Part shown: positions 15,599-23,320 of the stretch, piece after piece | How positions within the stretch are numbered: the first letter of the stretch is position 1 | Layout: each line of letters begins with the position of its first letter | From: JAKEHA01 sp035687255 | Lineage (GTDB): Bacteria; Krumholzibacteriota; Krumholzibacteriia; WVZY01; JAKEHA01 | Assembly (NCBI GenBank): GCA_035687255.1 | Contig: DASRYI010000217.1 | Coordinates: 1-29,086, forward strand | Length of the DNA: 29,086 nt | Direction of reading: 5' to 3' | Translations under genes and position numbers: made by a program | The notes under the pieces: model-generated | Database searches by the model: none | What the model was told of the DNA's origin: nothing | Seen by the model: only the letters and a program-made list of their open reading frames with translations

Positions 15599-16551
15599 GC
15601 CTTGCCTCCCTTTGCTGGAACTTCAGCATCTGCGGCAACGAGATATCGCTCCGCATCCAGCGCGGCCATGCAACCCATGCCGGCCGCGGTGACGGCCTGG
15701 CGATACACGTGGTCGGTGACGTCGCCCGCCGCAAACACACCCGGCACGTTGGTCCGTGTCGTCCCCGAATCCACCAGCAGGTATCCGTTCTCATCCATGC
15801 CCAGATGCCCGTTGAACACGGCGGTGTTGGGCGTGTGTCCGATGGCAATGAACAGGCCGCTGCACTCGAGCGTACGTTCGGTGCCGGTCACTACGTTGCG
15901 CAGACGCACACCGCTCACCTTCTTCTCACCCAGCACTTCCTCCACCACCGAGTTCCACACGAACTCGATCTTGGGATTGGCAAAGGCGCGGTCCTGCATT
16001 GCCTTCGACGCGCGCAGCTCGTCGCGGCGGTGCACCACATAGACCTTCGAGCCGAACTTGGTGAGGAACGTGGCCTCCTCGATAGCGGTGTCGCCACCGC
16101 CCACCACCACGATCACCTGGTCGCGGAAGAAGAATCCATCACACGTCGCACACGCCGACACGCCGTACCCCATGAGTTTTTCTTCGCTGGGAATCCCCAG
16201 CCAGCGGGCGCTCGCGCCCGTGCACAGAATCAGCGCACGTGCCTTGAAGGCCTGGTCGCCCGAGTACACGGTCTTGACCGGCCCGTCCAGTTCTACGCGG
16301 TCGATGGTCGCGAAGACGAACTCGGTGCCGAAGCGCTCGGCCTGCTTCTTCATGACCTCCATCAGCTCCGGGCCCATGATCCCGTGTTCGAAGCCGGGAA
16401 AGTTCTCGACGTCGGTGGTGATGGTCAGCTGGCCGCCGGGCTGCGTTCCCTCGATGACAAGGGGCTTGAGGTCGGCGCGGGCCGCATAGATGGCGGCGGT
16501 CAGACCCGCCGGGCCCGATCCGAGGATGATGATGTCACGGATAGCGTTCAC
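15595..16551 (-). CDS. trxB: Thioredoxin reductase
   Basis: 318 aa, the standard low-molecular-weight type. It transfers electrons from NADPH through FAD to thioredoxin in the cytoplasm. The FAD site is GSGPAGLTAAIYAAR (11-25), the redox centre is C134-A-T-C137, the NADPH site is GGGDTAIEEA (151-160) with HRRDELRAS, and the C-terminal FAD motif is GVFAAGDVTD. The start is GTG at 16551, with GGAG about 8 bases upstream and a strong promoter at 16583-16610. It is the first gene of the operon and overlaps the barrel gene by 4 bp. It could supply reducing power, through thioredoxin, to the Bcp-type peroxidase at 22865-23320; this link is inference. Confidence 0.97.
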   Translation of the reverse strand: MNAIRDIIILGSGPAGLTAAIYAARADLKPLVIEGTQPGGQLTITTDVENFPGFEHGIMGPELMEVMKKQAERFGTEFVFATIDRVELDGPVKTVYSGDQAFKARALILCTGASARWLGIPSEEKLMGYGVSACATCDGFFFRDQVIVVVGGGDTAIEEATFLTKFGSKVYVVHRRDELRASKAMQDRAFANPKIEFVWNSVVEEVLGEKKVSGVRLRNVVTGTERTLECSGLFIAIGHTPNTAVFNGHLGMDENGYLLVDSGTTRTNVPGVFAAGDVTDHVYRQAVTAAGMGCMAALDAERYLVAADAEVPAKGGKA

Positions 16552-16582
16552 GAGGTCACTCCATATTGGCCATAAACCGTTG

Positions 16583-16610
16583 ACTATAACGCGCTTTCAC
16601 GTGAAGTCAA
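16583..16610 (-). promoter_or_regulatory. Promoter of the trxB operon
   Basis: On the minus strand TTGACT (16605-16610) and TATAGT (16583-16588) are spaced by 16 bases; each differs from consensus at one position. Transcription would start near 16576, about 25 bases before the GTG start. Confidence 0.75.
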
Positions 16611-16620
16611 GGATCGCCCA

Positions 16621-16650
16621 TTGATCTTTGGTGGTGGGAATCTGTAGATT
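16621..16650 (+). promoter_or_regulatory. Putative promoter of the metzincin-type lipoprotein gene
   Basis: TTGATC (16621-16626) and TAGATT (16645-16650) are spaced by 18 bases. The expected transcript start near 16657 lies downstream of a possible TTG start at 16628, which favours the ATG at 16679. It is back to back with the trxB promoter. Confidence 0.5.
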
Positions 16651-16678
16651 CAAGATACCCCACGCAAGCGATCCTTCC

Positions 16679-17941
16679 ATGAGCTTGAGATACAACGGAC
16701 CTGCGGCTGTCGTCCTGCTACTCGCACTGATGGTGGCGTGCGGAAAGGACAGCTCCAACCCGGTCACCCAGACCGGGCCGGGTACGGATACCCAGCCACC
16801 CGAGGCCATCAACGATCTCTCGCTGGCCTACGACGAGGGTAACGACGCCGTCCGCTTCACCTGGACCGCCCGGCGCGACGACGCCGACCACGCCCGGCCC
16901 GATCACCTGGACATTCGCTACGGCTCGTCGTTCCCGTTCGATTGGGAGCGCGCCACCGTCGTCGACCCCACACCCACTCCCGCGGCTCCCGGCACCGCAC
17001 AGCTCTACGTCCTCCCGCACCCCATACGAGGGCGCGATGTGTACGCGTCGGTGCGCGCCTGGGATGAGTCCGGCAACGAGTCCGCCGCAGGCAACGTGGG
17101 CCACGTGCGCGTTCCCGGATTTGCGTTCGCGGCGGTTTGCACCGATGCCTTCTCGGGGGCCCCGGTCGCCGGACTCGACGCCGTGGTGACGGCCCGCACC
17201 GTTCATCAGCTCTCCACCGGGGCGGATGGACGAATCGAACTCACGGACCTCGCCCAGGGAAGCCTGGGGGTCCTGCTCAATACCGGCACCGCGTCCACGC
17301 TGTACCACTCCCTCAGCGATGTCCTCACGCTGGACCACAACCTGTCGCTGGCCTATCCGATGATTCCGTTCCAGGATCCCCAGTCCGATCTCTACCCGAG
17401 CATCCTGGCGTTGCTGGTGGAAGCGATGTTCGCTCCCGGTTCGAGCCACGTCGTCAAGCACTGGCCGGCGTATCCCGTGCCCGTGTACATCCCGGATTTT
17501 GTCAGCTCACTCGGAGTCGACTACCACGCGTTCGCCGTGCAGGCGGCCGAGCGCTGGAACTCCCGTGTCGGGTTTCCGATGTTCACGCCGGTGGCGGCCG
17601 ATCCGCCCGTGGGTGTATTGATGGAGTTCCTGCCACGCAGCACCATGGGAACCGTCAACGGGGTGACCGACTACACCAGCACTGCCGACGGGCATCCGCT
17701 GCACGACCGCATCCGCATCGTGGACGACATTACGGACACGACCAAGCTCTATCTGATCGTGATGCACGAGCTCGGCCATACCATCCGGCTCGGGCACCTG
17801 CCGGCCGGCTTCATCATGTACGGCTCGCAGCCGCTGCCCCCCGATATCTCGGATGATGAGGTTTCTCTGGTGCAGTTGTTGCTGGCGCTCCCCGATGGCA
17901 CCGACCTGCAGAAATACGACGCGAGCCCGCCGGCTCCGTAG
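16679..17941 (+). CDS. Lipoprotein with FnIII-like region and metzincin zinc-protease motif
   Basis: 420 aa. The signal peptide ends in a lipobox (LMVAC) with C21, so the protein is anchored in a membrane facing the periplasm or outside. Residues about 36-135 resemble a fibronectin-type III domain (PPEAINDLSL, then VYASVRAWDESGNES). About 145-230 looks like a carboxypeptidase-regulatory-like beta-domain. The C-terminal part carries HELGHTIRLGH at 363-373, the HExxHxxGxxH zinc motif of metzincins, with a plausible Met-turn at FIMYG (M380). It is probably a secreted or surface endopeptidase; the substrate is unknown. The ATG at 16679 is chosen from the signal peptide and promoter position; no strong ribosome site is seen. 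It is transcribed divergently from trxB. Confidence 0.88.
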   Translation: MSLRYNGPAAVVLLLALMVACGKDSSNPVTQTGPGTDTQPPEAINDLSLAYDEGNDAVRFTWTARRDDADHARPDHLDIRYGSSFPFDWERATVVDPTPTPAAPGTAQLYVLPHPIRGRDVYASVRAWDESGNESAAGNVGHVRVPGFAFAAVCTDAFSGAPVAGLDAVVTARTVHQLSTGADGRIELTDLAQGSLGVLLNTGTASTLYHSLSDVLTLDHNLSLAYPMIPFQDPQSDLYPSILALLVEAMFAPGSSHVVKHWPAYPVPVYIPDFVSSLGVDYHAFAVQAAERWNSRVGFPMFTPVAADPPVGVLMEFLPRSTMGTVNGVTDYTSTADGHPLHDRIRIVDDITDTTKLYLIVMHELGHTIRLGHLPAGFIMYGSQPLPPDISDDEVSLVQLLLALPDGTDLQKYDASPPAP

Positions 17942-17965
17942 GTCCGATTCTCACCGCGTTGCTGC

Positions 17966-18099
17966 AAAAAAAAAGCCTTCCCCCCGCTGCGTCGGTCGAG
18001 ATGCTGCGGGGAGAAACAACATCTCATGTGGAACCCGTGCACACGAGGGGAAGGACAAAAATCTTTTGCGGCGGTGGATGCTTGCCCAAAGCGTCTGCC
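17966..18099 (-). ncRNA. Candidate free-standing small RNA
   Basis: This lies between the convergent lipoprotein and S9-peptidase genes. A good promoter lies just upstream (18106-18133), and the transcript would end at nine consecutive T residues (17974-17966 read on the minus strand). The closing stem is CCTTCCCC (minus strand, from 18054-18047) with GGGGAAGG (17983-17976). Inside is a 9-bp stem, GAGATGTTG (from 18025-18017) with CAGCATCTC (from 18006-17998), containing one G-U pair. Length is about 134 nt. No match to 6S, SRP, tmRNA or RNase P features was recognised. No minus-strand gene follows closely, so it is not a leader. It could instead be an elaborate terminator for the peptidase gene. 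Confidence 0.6.
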
Positions 18100-18105
18100 C
18101 GGGTG

Positions 18106-18133
18106 ATTCTATCGCATCCCGCGCCAATGTAAA
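18106..18133 (-). promoter_or_regulatory. Promoter for the candidate small RNA
   Basis: On the minus strand TTTACA (18128-18133) and TAGAAT (18106-18111) are separated by 16 bases; each matches consensus at five of six positions. It lies just after the S9-peptidase stop codon, entirely between genes, and points toward the stem-loops and T-run. Confidence 0.65.
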
Positions 18134-18151
18134 GAACCCAATCGCCCCGGC

Positions 18152-20557
18152 CTACTGCTTCTGCGCCACCCCGTTGGGCAGCGTCCTCTCGAACAGCTTG
18201 TACGCCCGGGTCAGTTCGTCGGTCCACGACGAGGCCCGCTCGAAGGGATGCCGCTCGACGGGATAGAGCGTCAGGTTCCAGTTCTCCTTGCCCAGCTCGA
18301 TCAAGCGCTGACTGAGCCGGACCACGTCCGCGGAAAGCACATTGTCGTCGCGCAGCCCGTGCAGCATCTCCAGATTGCCCTGGAAGCCATCGGCCAGATA
18401 GATGGGCGATGATCGCTTATATGCTTCCGGGTCGTCCGACGGGGTTCCCAGGATGCGCACCGTGTACCAGTGGTTGTAATGCGCCCAGTCCGTGACGGAG
18501 CGCAGGGCGGCGCCCGAAGTGATCTCATGCGGATAGCGGAAGAGTCCCATCAGGGTGAGGAAGCCCCCGTACGATCCGCCGTACAGACCGATCTGCTTCG
18601 CGCCCACACCCCGCTCGGCCTCCATGTAGTGCGCGCCGTCGATGAGGTCGTCGAGGTCGCGCCCGCCCATGTACTTGTAAATGGCGGTGCGGCAATCACG
18701 GCCGTACCCGGACGACCCGCGGTAGTCGATGTTCATGACGGTATAGCCGTGCGCCGCCAGGAAGCAGTTGAACATGTATTCGCGGTAGTAGTAGCCCCAT
18801 CCGTCGATCACGTTCTGCAGATACCCGGCGCCATGAATGAAGATCACGCCCGCGCCGTTGGATTGCGCGCCGAACCGCGAGGGATCGAAAACGTGGGCCC
18901 AGACGTCGACACCGTCGGACGCGCGGAACGTAATGGTCTCGGGCGCCAGCCACGGGAAGCTGCGGAACACCTTCGTCGTCGACTGCGTGAGCGGACCATC
19001 CAGTGCGCCGTTGGCAAGATCGAGCATGTACAGCTCGTTGGGCGTGGTCCAATCGGAACGCAGCACGGCAGCGCGGGAAAGATCCGGCGCATACACGAAC
19101 TGATAGACGCCGCGATTGGGTGTGAGCAGGCGCCGGTTCGACCCGTCCTCATTCATCGTCCACAATCGCTGCGAACCCAGCGCACCTTCGTTCGACAGAA
19201 TCAGCCAGCGATCGCGTGCCTGATCGAAGGTGGCTCCGTAGACCTCAAAGTTTCCATGCGTGAGCTGCTTTCGTTCTCCCGTCATGCTCACGGTGTACAG
19301 GTGCCCCCACTTCTGCGGTTCGGAGATGAAATAGATGGTCTTGCCGTCAGGCATCCACGCGCCGGTTTCGTAGAATGAGGGGCCGTCCACCCACGCGGGA
19401 TCCGTGAAGCGGTCGAGCACCACCGGGGACACCGTTCCATCGGGCGCACGTTGCGCGGGCGCCACCGACCAGAAGTAGCGGTCGTGCCAGTCGGAGGGAA
19501 TGGCGCGCACCAGCAGCACATCCTGGGTCGGCGACCAGCTCATCAGTTCCAGGTCCATGCCGTCATCCGTCTTGAGCCACACCAGTGAGTCGGCCGCCAC
19601 ATCGACGAACGCGATCTTGAGCTGATCCTGGGCGTCGCCCACCTTGGTGCGCACCTCTTCGGTCTCGGTGTAGCCGCTTTCGGTCACTTCCAGCGGGATG
19701 ATCGGCTTGCGCGCGTCTTTGGCTTCCTTCGTGAGCAACACCGCCACGAACTTCCCATCCCGGGACGGCAGGCAGCGCGTCACCGTAAAACCCGACCCCA
19801 CGTACAGCTTCTTGGGATGGGTTTCGTCCTTCTTCTTGGGGCCGTGCTGCTTGAACTCGTCGAACAGCGCCTTCTGCTGATCGATCAGGAACTGGCGCTG
19901 CGCGTCCGGTTTGGTCCTGGATGGATCGTCGGCGCTCTGCAGGTTGGTCAACTGACGGACCAGCCCGCCCGCAAAAGGCACGGCGAACGCCTGCTTGTCC
20001 CGCGTGAAATAGACGGTGCCTCCGTCGGCGGAAATCTGGACGCCGGATTCATCCTCCAGCGTCTGCGTGAGGCGGCGTGACGCCCCGGTCGTCGCGTCGG
20101 CGGCATAGACATCTCCGCCGCGTATCTCGTCGCGGTGCTGTTTTGCATTGTCCCAGGCCTCTTCGTCGGGCGCGGTGGTATCGGCCATCGCCCTGGGCAG
20201 CTTCTCCATCTGCCGCGCGGCGACATCGAGGCGGTAGGTGCCGGCCCGATACTTGAGGTCGAGGTAGTGCTCGTACGCGTTCTCGGGACTGTCGGCATTC
20301 ATCGAGTCCAGCGGCGCGGGATCGTTCCAGTGGAAGTACAGCGATTTGCCGTCGGCCGAGAAGTGCAGGTCGGACGGCTCGGTCCCCACGATGCCCGGGC
20401 CCTGCATGATCTGCCGGATGGTGAGCTGGTCGAACGTGTGCTGTTCGTCGGCGCTCAGGGTGCGCGCCTTCTCGGACGTGGGCGGAGCCTCAGTCTTCTT
20501 GTGACAGGACGAAACCAGCGCGACGGCGAGCAAGCATGCGGTAATGCGTCGGAACAT
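18152..20557 (-). CDS. S9-family serine peptidase lipoprotein (prolyl-oligopeptidase/DPP4-like)
   Basis: 801 aa. The signal peptide ends in a lipobox (LVSSC) with C18, so it is a lipoprotein acting outside the cytoplasm. Residues about 55-530 form a beta-propeller with repeated 'SADGKSLYF', 'MPDGKTIYF' type blades. The C-terminal alpha/beta-hydrolase domain (about 545-795) has the nucleophile S662 in GLYGGSYGG, D737 in HGLRDDNV and H770 in VERHPF. IDYRGSSGYGRD, typical of S9 enzymes, precedes the active site. Such enzymes cleave short peptides, often after proline, and support peptide scavenging. The ATG at 20557 follows GAAGGCGG. Its 3' end faces the candidate small RNA. Confidence 0.95.
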   Translation of the reverse strand: MFRRITACLLAVALVSSCHKKTEAPPTSEKARTLSADEQHTFDQLTIRQIMQGPGIVGTEPSDLHFSADGKSLYFHWNDPAPLDSMNADSPENAYEHYLDLKYRAGTYRLDVAARQMEKLPRAMADTTAPDEEAWDNAKQHRDEIRGGDVYAADATTGASRRLTQTLEDESGVQISADGGTVYFTRDKQAFAVPFAGGLVRQLTNLQSADDPSRTKPDAQRQFLIDQQKALFDEFKQHGPKKKDETHPKKLYVGSGFTVTRCLPSRDGKFVAVLLTKEAKDARKPIIPLEVTESGYTETEEVRTKVGDAQDQLKIAFVDVAADSLVWLKTDDGMDLELMSWSPTQDVLLVRAIPSDWHDRYFWSVAPAQRAPDGTVSPVVLDRFTDPAWVDGPSFYETGAWMPDGKTIYFISEPQKWGHLYTVSMTGERKQLTHGNFEVYGATFDQARDRWLILSNEGALGSQRLWTMNEDGSNRRLLTPNRGVYQFVYAPDLSRAAVLRSDWTTPNELYMLDLANGALDGPLTQSTTKVFRSFPWLAPETITFRASDGVDVWAHVFDPSRFGAQSNGAGVIFIHGAGYLQNVIDGWGYYYREYMFNCFLAAHGYTVMNIDYRGSSGYGRDCRTAIYKYMGGRDLDDLIDGAHYMEAERGVGAKQIGLYGGSYGGFLTLMGLFRYPHEITSGAALRSVTDWAHYNHWYTVRILGTPSDDPEAYKRSSPIYLADGFQGNLEMLHGLRDDNVLSADVVRLSQRLIELGKENWNLTLYPVERHPFERASSWTDELTRAYKLFERTLPNGVAQKQ

Positions 20558-20648
20558 GGGAAACCGCCTTCAATGCGTGTGCGCCCGTGCTGTGTGCGGC
20601 CTCGGAACCGCCCGTGCGGCCCGCGCACGTCTTTCCGGCACGAACGTC

Positions 20649-20678
20649 TTGTTGTAGCGATTTCGGCTGTTGTATCAT
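20649..20678 (+). promoter_or_regulatory. Putative promoter of the small basic protein - aminotransferase - reductase operon
   Basis: TTGTTG (20649-20654) and TATCAT (20673-20678) are spaced by 18 bases. Transcription would start near 20685, about 43 bases before the ATG at 20728. Confidence 0.5.
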
Positions 20679-20727
20679 ACGAGCGCTTCCCGCAACACCC
20701 CAATTCGTCTGTCTGGAAAGGAAAGCC

Positions 20728-20934
20728 ATGGCCACGCGAAAGAAAAAAGACGCCGCGTCGGCGGCCCCCAAGACGCTGACCCGTGCCGATCTCAAACAGA
20801 AGATTCGCGAGTTGAAGAAGAAGCGCAGCGAAGCCGGCCAGCACTCCGCGAAGACCAAAGTAAATGAATTCAATTCACAATTGCGCGTCTGGCGCCGCAA
20901 GTTGCGCAAGGCGGCGCGTCACAAGACGGCCTGA
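20728..20934 (+). CDS. Small, highly basic Lys/Arg-rich protein of unknown function
   Basis: 68 aa. It begins MATRKKKD, has a central helix-forming stretch (RADLKQKIRELKKKRSEA) and ends RVWRRKLRKAARHKTA. Lys and Arg make up roughly a third of the residues. It has no signal peptide, cysteine or membrane segment. I do not recognise the family. The charge and size suggest binding to nucleic acid or ribosomes, but this is inference only. It has a strong AAAGGA ribosome site about 7 bases before the ATG, a plausible promoter, and a stop 13 bp before the aminotransferase start, so it heads that operon. An in-frame extension to 20587 is upstream of the promoter and rejected. Confidence 0.8.
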   Translation: MATRKKKDAASAAPKTLTRADLKQKIRELKKKRSEAGQHSAKTKVNEFNSQLRVWRRKLRKAARHKTA

Positions 20935-20947
20935 AATCGGAGTTCCA

Positions 20948-22186
20948 ATGCATCCCGTTACCGACAACCAACTCAAGAGCCAGTTTCGCACCCGATTCAA
21001 CCCGGCTCTCGAGGACATACGAATGTCCCCCATCGTGTCGATCAGCGAGGAAGCCCGCACACGTTCGAAGGAATTCGAGAAGTCGGGCCGAAAGTTTGTT
21101 TTCTTCCAGCGCGGTGAGATCGATTTTCCCACACCCGCCTTCATCGTGGACGCCGCCAAGCGCGGGCTCGACCGCGGGTTGACCAAGTATCCAAAGTCGG
21201 GCGGCGAGGACTTCTTCAAGCAGGCGGTGATTGCGCGACTGCGCGAGGACCAGGATATCAACGACCTCGAGCCGGCGAACATCGTGGCGTCGTACGGAGG
21301 CCAGGAAAGCCTCGAGCTCACCTTCAAACTGTTCGCGCGCGGCGCGGGGTTTTCGCCCGCATGGAGCGGCGCGCTGGAAAACTTTGTCCCGTTTGCGCAG
21401 GTCGACTTCGAGGAAGTGCCGCTCAACCCGGATTTCTCGGTCGACTACGACCGTGTTGAAAAAGCCATCCAGGGGCGCGACTTCTTCTACCTGAACAATC
21501 CGCACAACCCGACCGGAAAGGTGTTCTCAGAAGAAGAGCTGCTGCGCATCGTGGAGATGTGCACGCGCCACGGCGTGTTTGTGGTGGCCGATGAGGCCTA
21601 CGAAAAGATCGTGTACGACGGACGCCGGCATTTTTCGCTCGCGCGCGTCCGGCAGGAGAACGTCATCACGGCCTTCACGTTCTCCAAGAGCTACGCCATG
21701 ACCGGCTGGCGTATCGGGTACGCGGTGACGCGGCATCCGCATATCGCGAAGCTGCTTCGCCTCGGCAACTACACGCAGACGGCGGGCGTTACCACGTTCA
21801 TCCAGTACGCCGCCGCCGAAGCGCTGAACAACGTCGAGGAGAGCCGGCGCGCCATCGGCGCGATGGTGGAAGAATTTCAGCAGCGTCGCGATGTCCTGTA
21901 CGAGGGGATCAAGGACCTCCCGGGTGTCGTGGTCGATCGTCCGGCGGGAGCCTTCTACATGTTCCCCAATTTCACCGAAGTGATTCCGCGCAGTCTCACG
22001 GGTGAAGAGCGCGATCATTACATCTACAAGCTGCTCATGGACGAAGGCGTGGCCACGGTATACGGCTCGTGCTTCGGGCGTCATTTTGGCGACAACGTCC
22101 GCATTTCGTTCTCGGCAACTCCGGTGGCGGTGATTCACGACGCGGTGGAACGCATCCGCCGCGTATTCCGTCACGCCACGCGCTGA
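20948..22186 (+). CDS. Class I/II pyridoxal-phosphate aminotransferase
   Basis: 412 aa, fold type I. The PLP lysine is K247 in FSKSYAMTGWRIGY. NNPHNPTG (183-190), VADEAYE with D215, and the carboxylate-binding R385 in NVRISFS are all present. It belongs to the aspartate/aromatic aminotransferase family (AspC/AAT I-gamma-like), moving an amino group from an amino acid to 2-oxoglutarate or another oxoacid. The exact substrate cannot be read from sequence. The ATG at 20948 follows GGAG by 5 bases and gives an N-terminal extension of about 25 residues before the family start near MSPIVSISEEA; an internal ATG at 21023 is an alternative. It is co-transcribed with the small basic protein and, with a 1-bp gap, with the RibD-type reductase downstream. 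Confidence 0.93.
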   Translation: MHPVTDNQLKSQFRTRFNPALEDIRMSPIVSISEEARTRSKEFEKSGRKFVFFQRGEIDFPTPAFIVDAAKRGLDRGLTKYPKSGGEDFFKQAVIARLREDQDINDLEPANIVASYGGQESLELTFKLFARGAGFSPAWSGALENFVPFAQVDFEEVPLNPDFSVDYDRVEKAIQGRDFFYLNNPHNPTGKVFSEEELLRIVEMCTRHGVFVVADEAYEKIVYDGRRHFSLARVRQENVITAFTFSKSYAMTGWRIGYAVTRHPHIAKLLRLGNYTQTAGVTTFIQYAAAEALNNVEESRRAIGAMVEEFQQRRDVLYEGIKDLPGVVVDRPAGAFYMFPNFTEVIPRSLTGEERDHYIYKLLMDEGVATVYGSCFGRHFGDNVRISFSATPVAVIHDAVERIRRVFRHATR

Positions 22187-22187
22187 C

Positions 22188-22868
22188 ATGGCACCGGCTG
22201 CTCGCAGCCACATTCTCGTCAATATGGCCCTCAGTGTGGACGGGCGCATCAATACGCGCGCGCGCGAACACTTTGCGCTGGGAAGCGAAAACGACCGGCG
22301 TCTGATGGACGAACTGCGCGAGCGGAGCGACGCCGTCATTGTCGGCGCGGGAACGGTTCGTCACGACGGCCACCCCATGCGTCTTCGCTATGCCGACCTG
22401 CGGGCGCGGCGCGAGGCGCGCGGACGGGGCCCGCACCCGGTAAACGTGGTCCTGTCGGGCAACCTCGACCTTCCGTTCACGCCTTTCTTCACCGCCACCG
22501 ACACGCAACGCATTGTGTTCACCACGCGGCGCGCAAGCGCGGCGCGCCTGCGCCGCTTCGAACGTGCGGCGGATGTGATCGTGCTGCCGGGAAAAGAGCC
22601 GTCACCGGCGCGCGTGGTGACGGAACTCGGCAAACGCGGCCTGCGCCGGCTGCTGCTGGAAGGCGGCGGCGAAGTGCACTTCGCGTTTGCAAAGGCGGGG
22701 CTGGTGGACGAGTGGTACGTAACGTTGACGCCGCGGCTGATCGGCGGGCGCACGGCCCCGTCGTTCCTGGACGGCGACGGCTTCCTCAAGCGCAATCACA
22801 TCGAACTCAAGCTGGTCTCACAGCGCCACATCGGCGACGAAATCTTCCTCCACTACCGCAGGCGCTAG
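22188..22868 (+). CDS. RibD C-terminal-type (dihydrofolate-reductase-like) pyrimidine reductase
   Basis: 226 aa. It matches the stand-alone RibD_C domain. VNMALSVDGRIN (11-22), SDAVIVGAGTVRHDGHPMRLR (the NADPH/substrate loop) and LLLEGGGEVHFAF are the family motifs. The domain reduces the ribosyl side chain of the diaminopyrimidine intermediate in riboflavin synthesis. The deaminase half of RibD is missing here, so it may act with a separate deaminase or on another substrate. No other rib gene is in the window. It starts one base after the aminotransferase stop with no ribosome site of its own, which implies coupling. Its TAG stop shares the palindrome CTAG with the stop of the convergent Bcp gene. 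Confidence 0.88.
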   Translation: MAPAARSHILVNMALSVDGRINTRAREHFALGSENDRRLMDELRERSDAVIVGAGTVRHDGHPMRLRYADLRARREARGRGPHPVNVVLSGNLDLPFTPFFTATDTQRIVFTTRRASAARLRRFERAADVIVLPGKEPSPARVVTELGKRGLRRLLLEGGGEVHFAFAKAGLVDEWYVTLTPRLIGGRTAPSFLDGDGFLKRNHIELKLVSQRHIGDEIFLHYRRR

Positions 22869-23320
22869 GCCAGGTCGTCGAGCACGGCCGCGATGTGGCC
22901 GTCGATCTTCACCTTGCGGTAGATTTTCGCAATCTTGCCGTTGGCGTCGATCAGGAATGTCGTGCGCTCGATGCCCTTGAAGATCTTCCCGTACATGTTC
23001 TTCGGCACCAGGACCCCGTAGGCCTCGCACACCGCGCCGTCCGGATCGGAGAGAAGTGTGTATGGAAGCTCGTACTTCGCCTTGAACTTCGCCTGTTTGG
23101 CGACCGAATCCTTGCTGATCCCGAGCAGCACGACGTGCTTCTTCTTGAATGCGACAGCTTCATCACGGAAGCCGCAGGCTTCGATCGTTCACCCGGGGGT
23201 GTCGGCCCTGGGATAGAAGAACAGGACCACGCGCTGGCCCTTGAGACTCGCGAGCGAAAGGTCGGTGCCTTCGTCGGTCTTGAGCGTAAAGGCGGGCGCC
23301 TTCATGCCAACGTCGATCAT
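22865..23320 (-). CDS. bcp: Bcp-type peroxiredoxin with in-frame TGA at the active site (probable selenoprotein)
   Basis: 151 codons if TGA at 23189-23191 is read as selenocysteine (Sec44). The translation before and after the TGA is in one frame and matches the Bcp/PrxQ family: VVLFFYPRADTPG, then TGA, then TIEACGFRD. In the family the TGA position is the peroxidatic Cys (TPGCT), and the resolving Cys five residues later is kept as C49. LSDPDGAVCEAYGV and GIERTTFLIDANGKI follow as expected. Bcp reduces hydroperoxides using thioredoxin. The ATG at 23320 follows GGAGG by about 8 bases and overlaps the PHP gene stop (ATGA), so it is coupled to it. A SECIS-like hairpin follows the TGA. Alternatives are a single-base sequencing error (TGC to TGA) or a recent nonsense mutation. 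No selA, selB or selC is in this window to confirm. Confidence 0.85.
23154..23175 (-). promoter_or_regulatory. SECIS-like hairpin downstream of the bcp TGA
   Basis: In the mRNA, GCGGCUUC (from 23175-23168) pairs with GAAGCUGU (from 23161-23154) through 8 pairs, two of them G-U, around the 6-base loop CGUGAU. The loop starts 21 bases after the TGA and has G as its second base. This agrees with the usual description of bacterial SECIS elements (apical loop about 16-37 bases downstream, G near the loop start). A competing perfect hairpin, GAAGCC-UGC-GGCUUC at 23168-23182, is also possible. Only by-eye folding was done. Confidence 0.5.

Noticed and set aside
22865..23320. Reading the bcp gene as a simple pseudogene or as an 88-codon protein starting after the TGA
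   Set aside because: All Bcp motifs before and after the TGA are intact in one frame, the start has a good ribosome site, and the stop sits exactly on the catalytic Cys; decay would not target this codon. A sequencing error is still possible.
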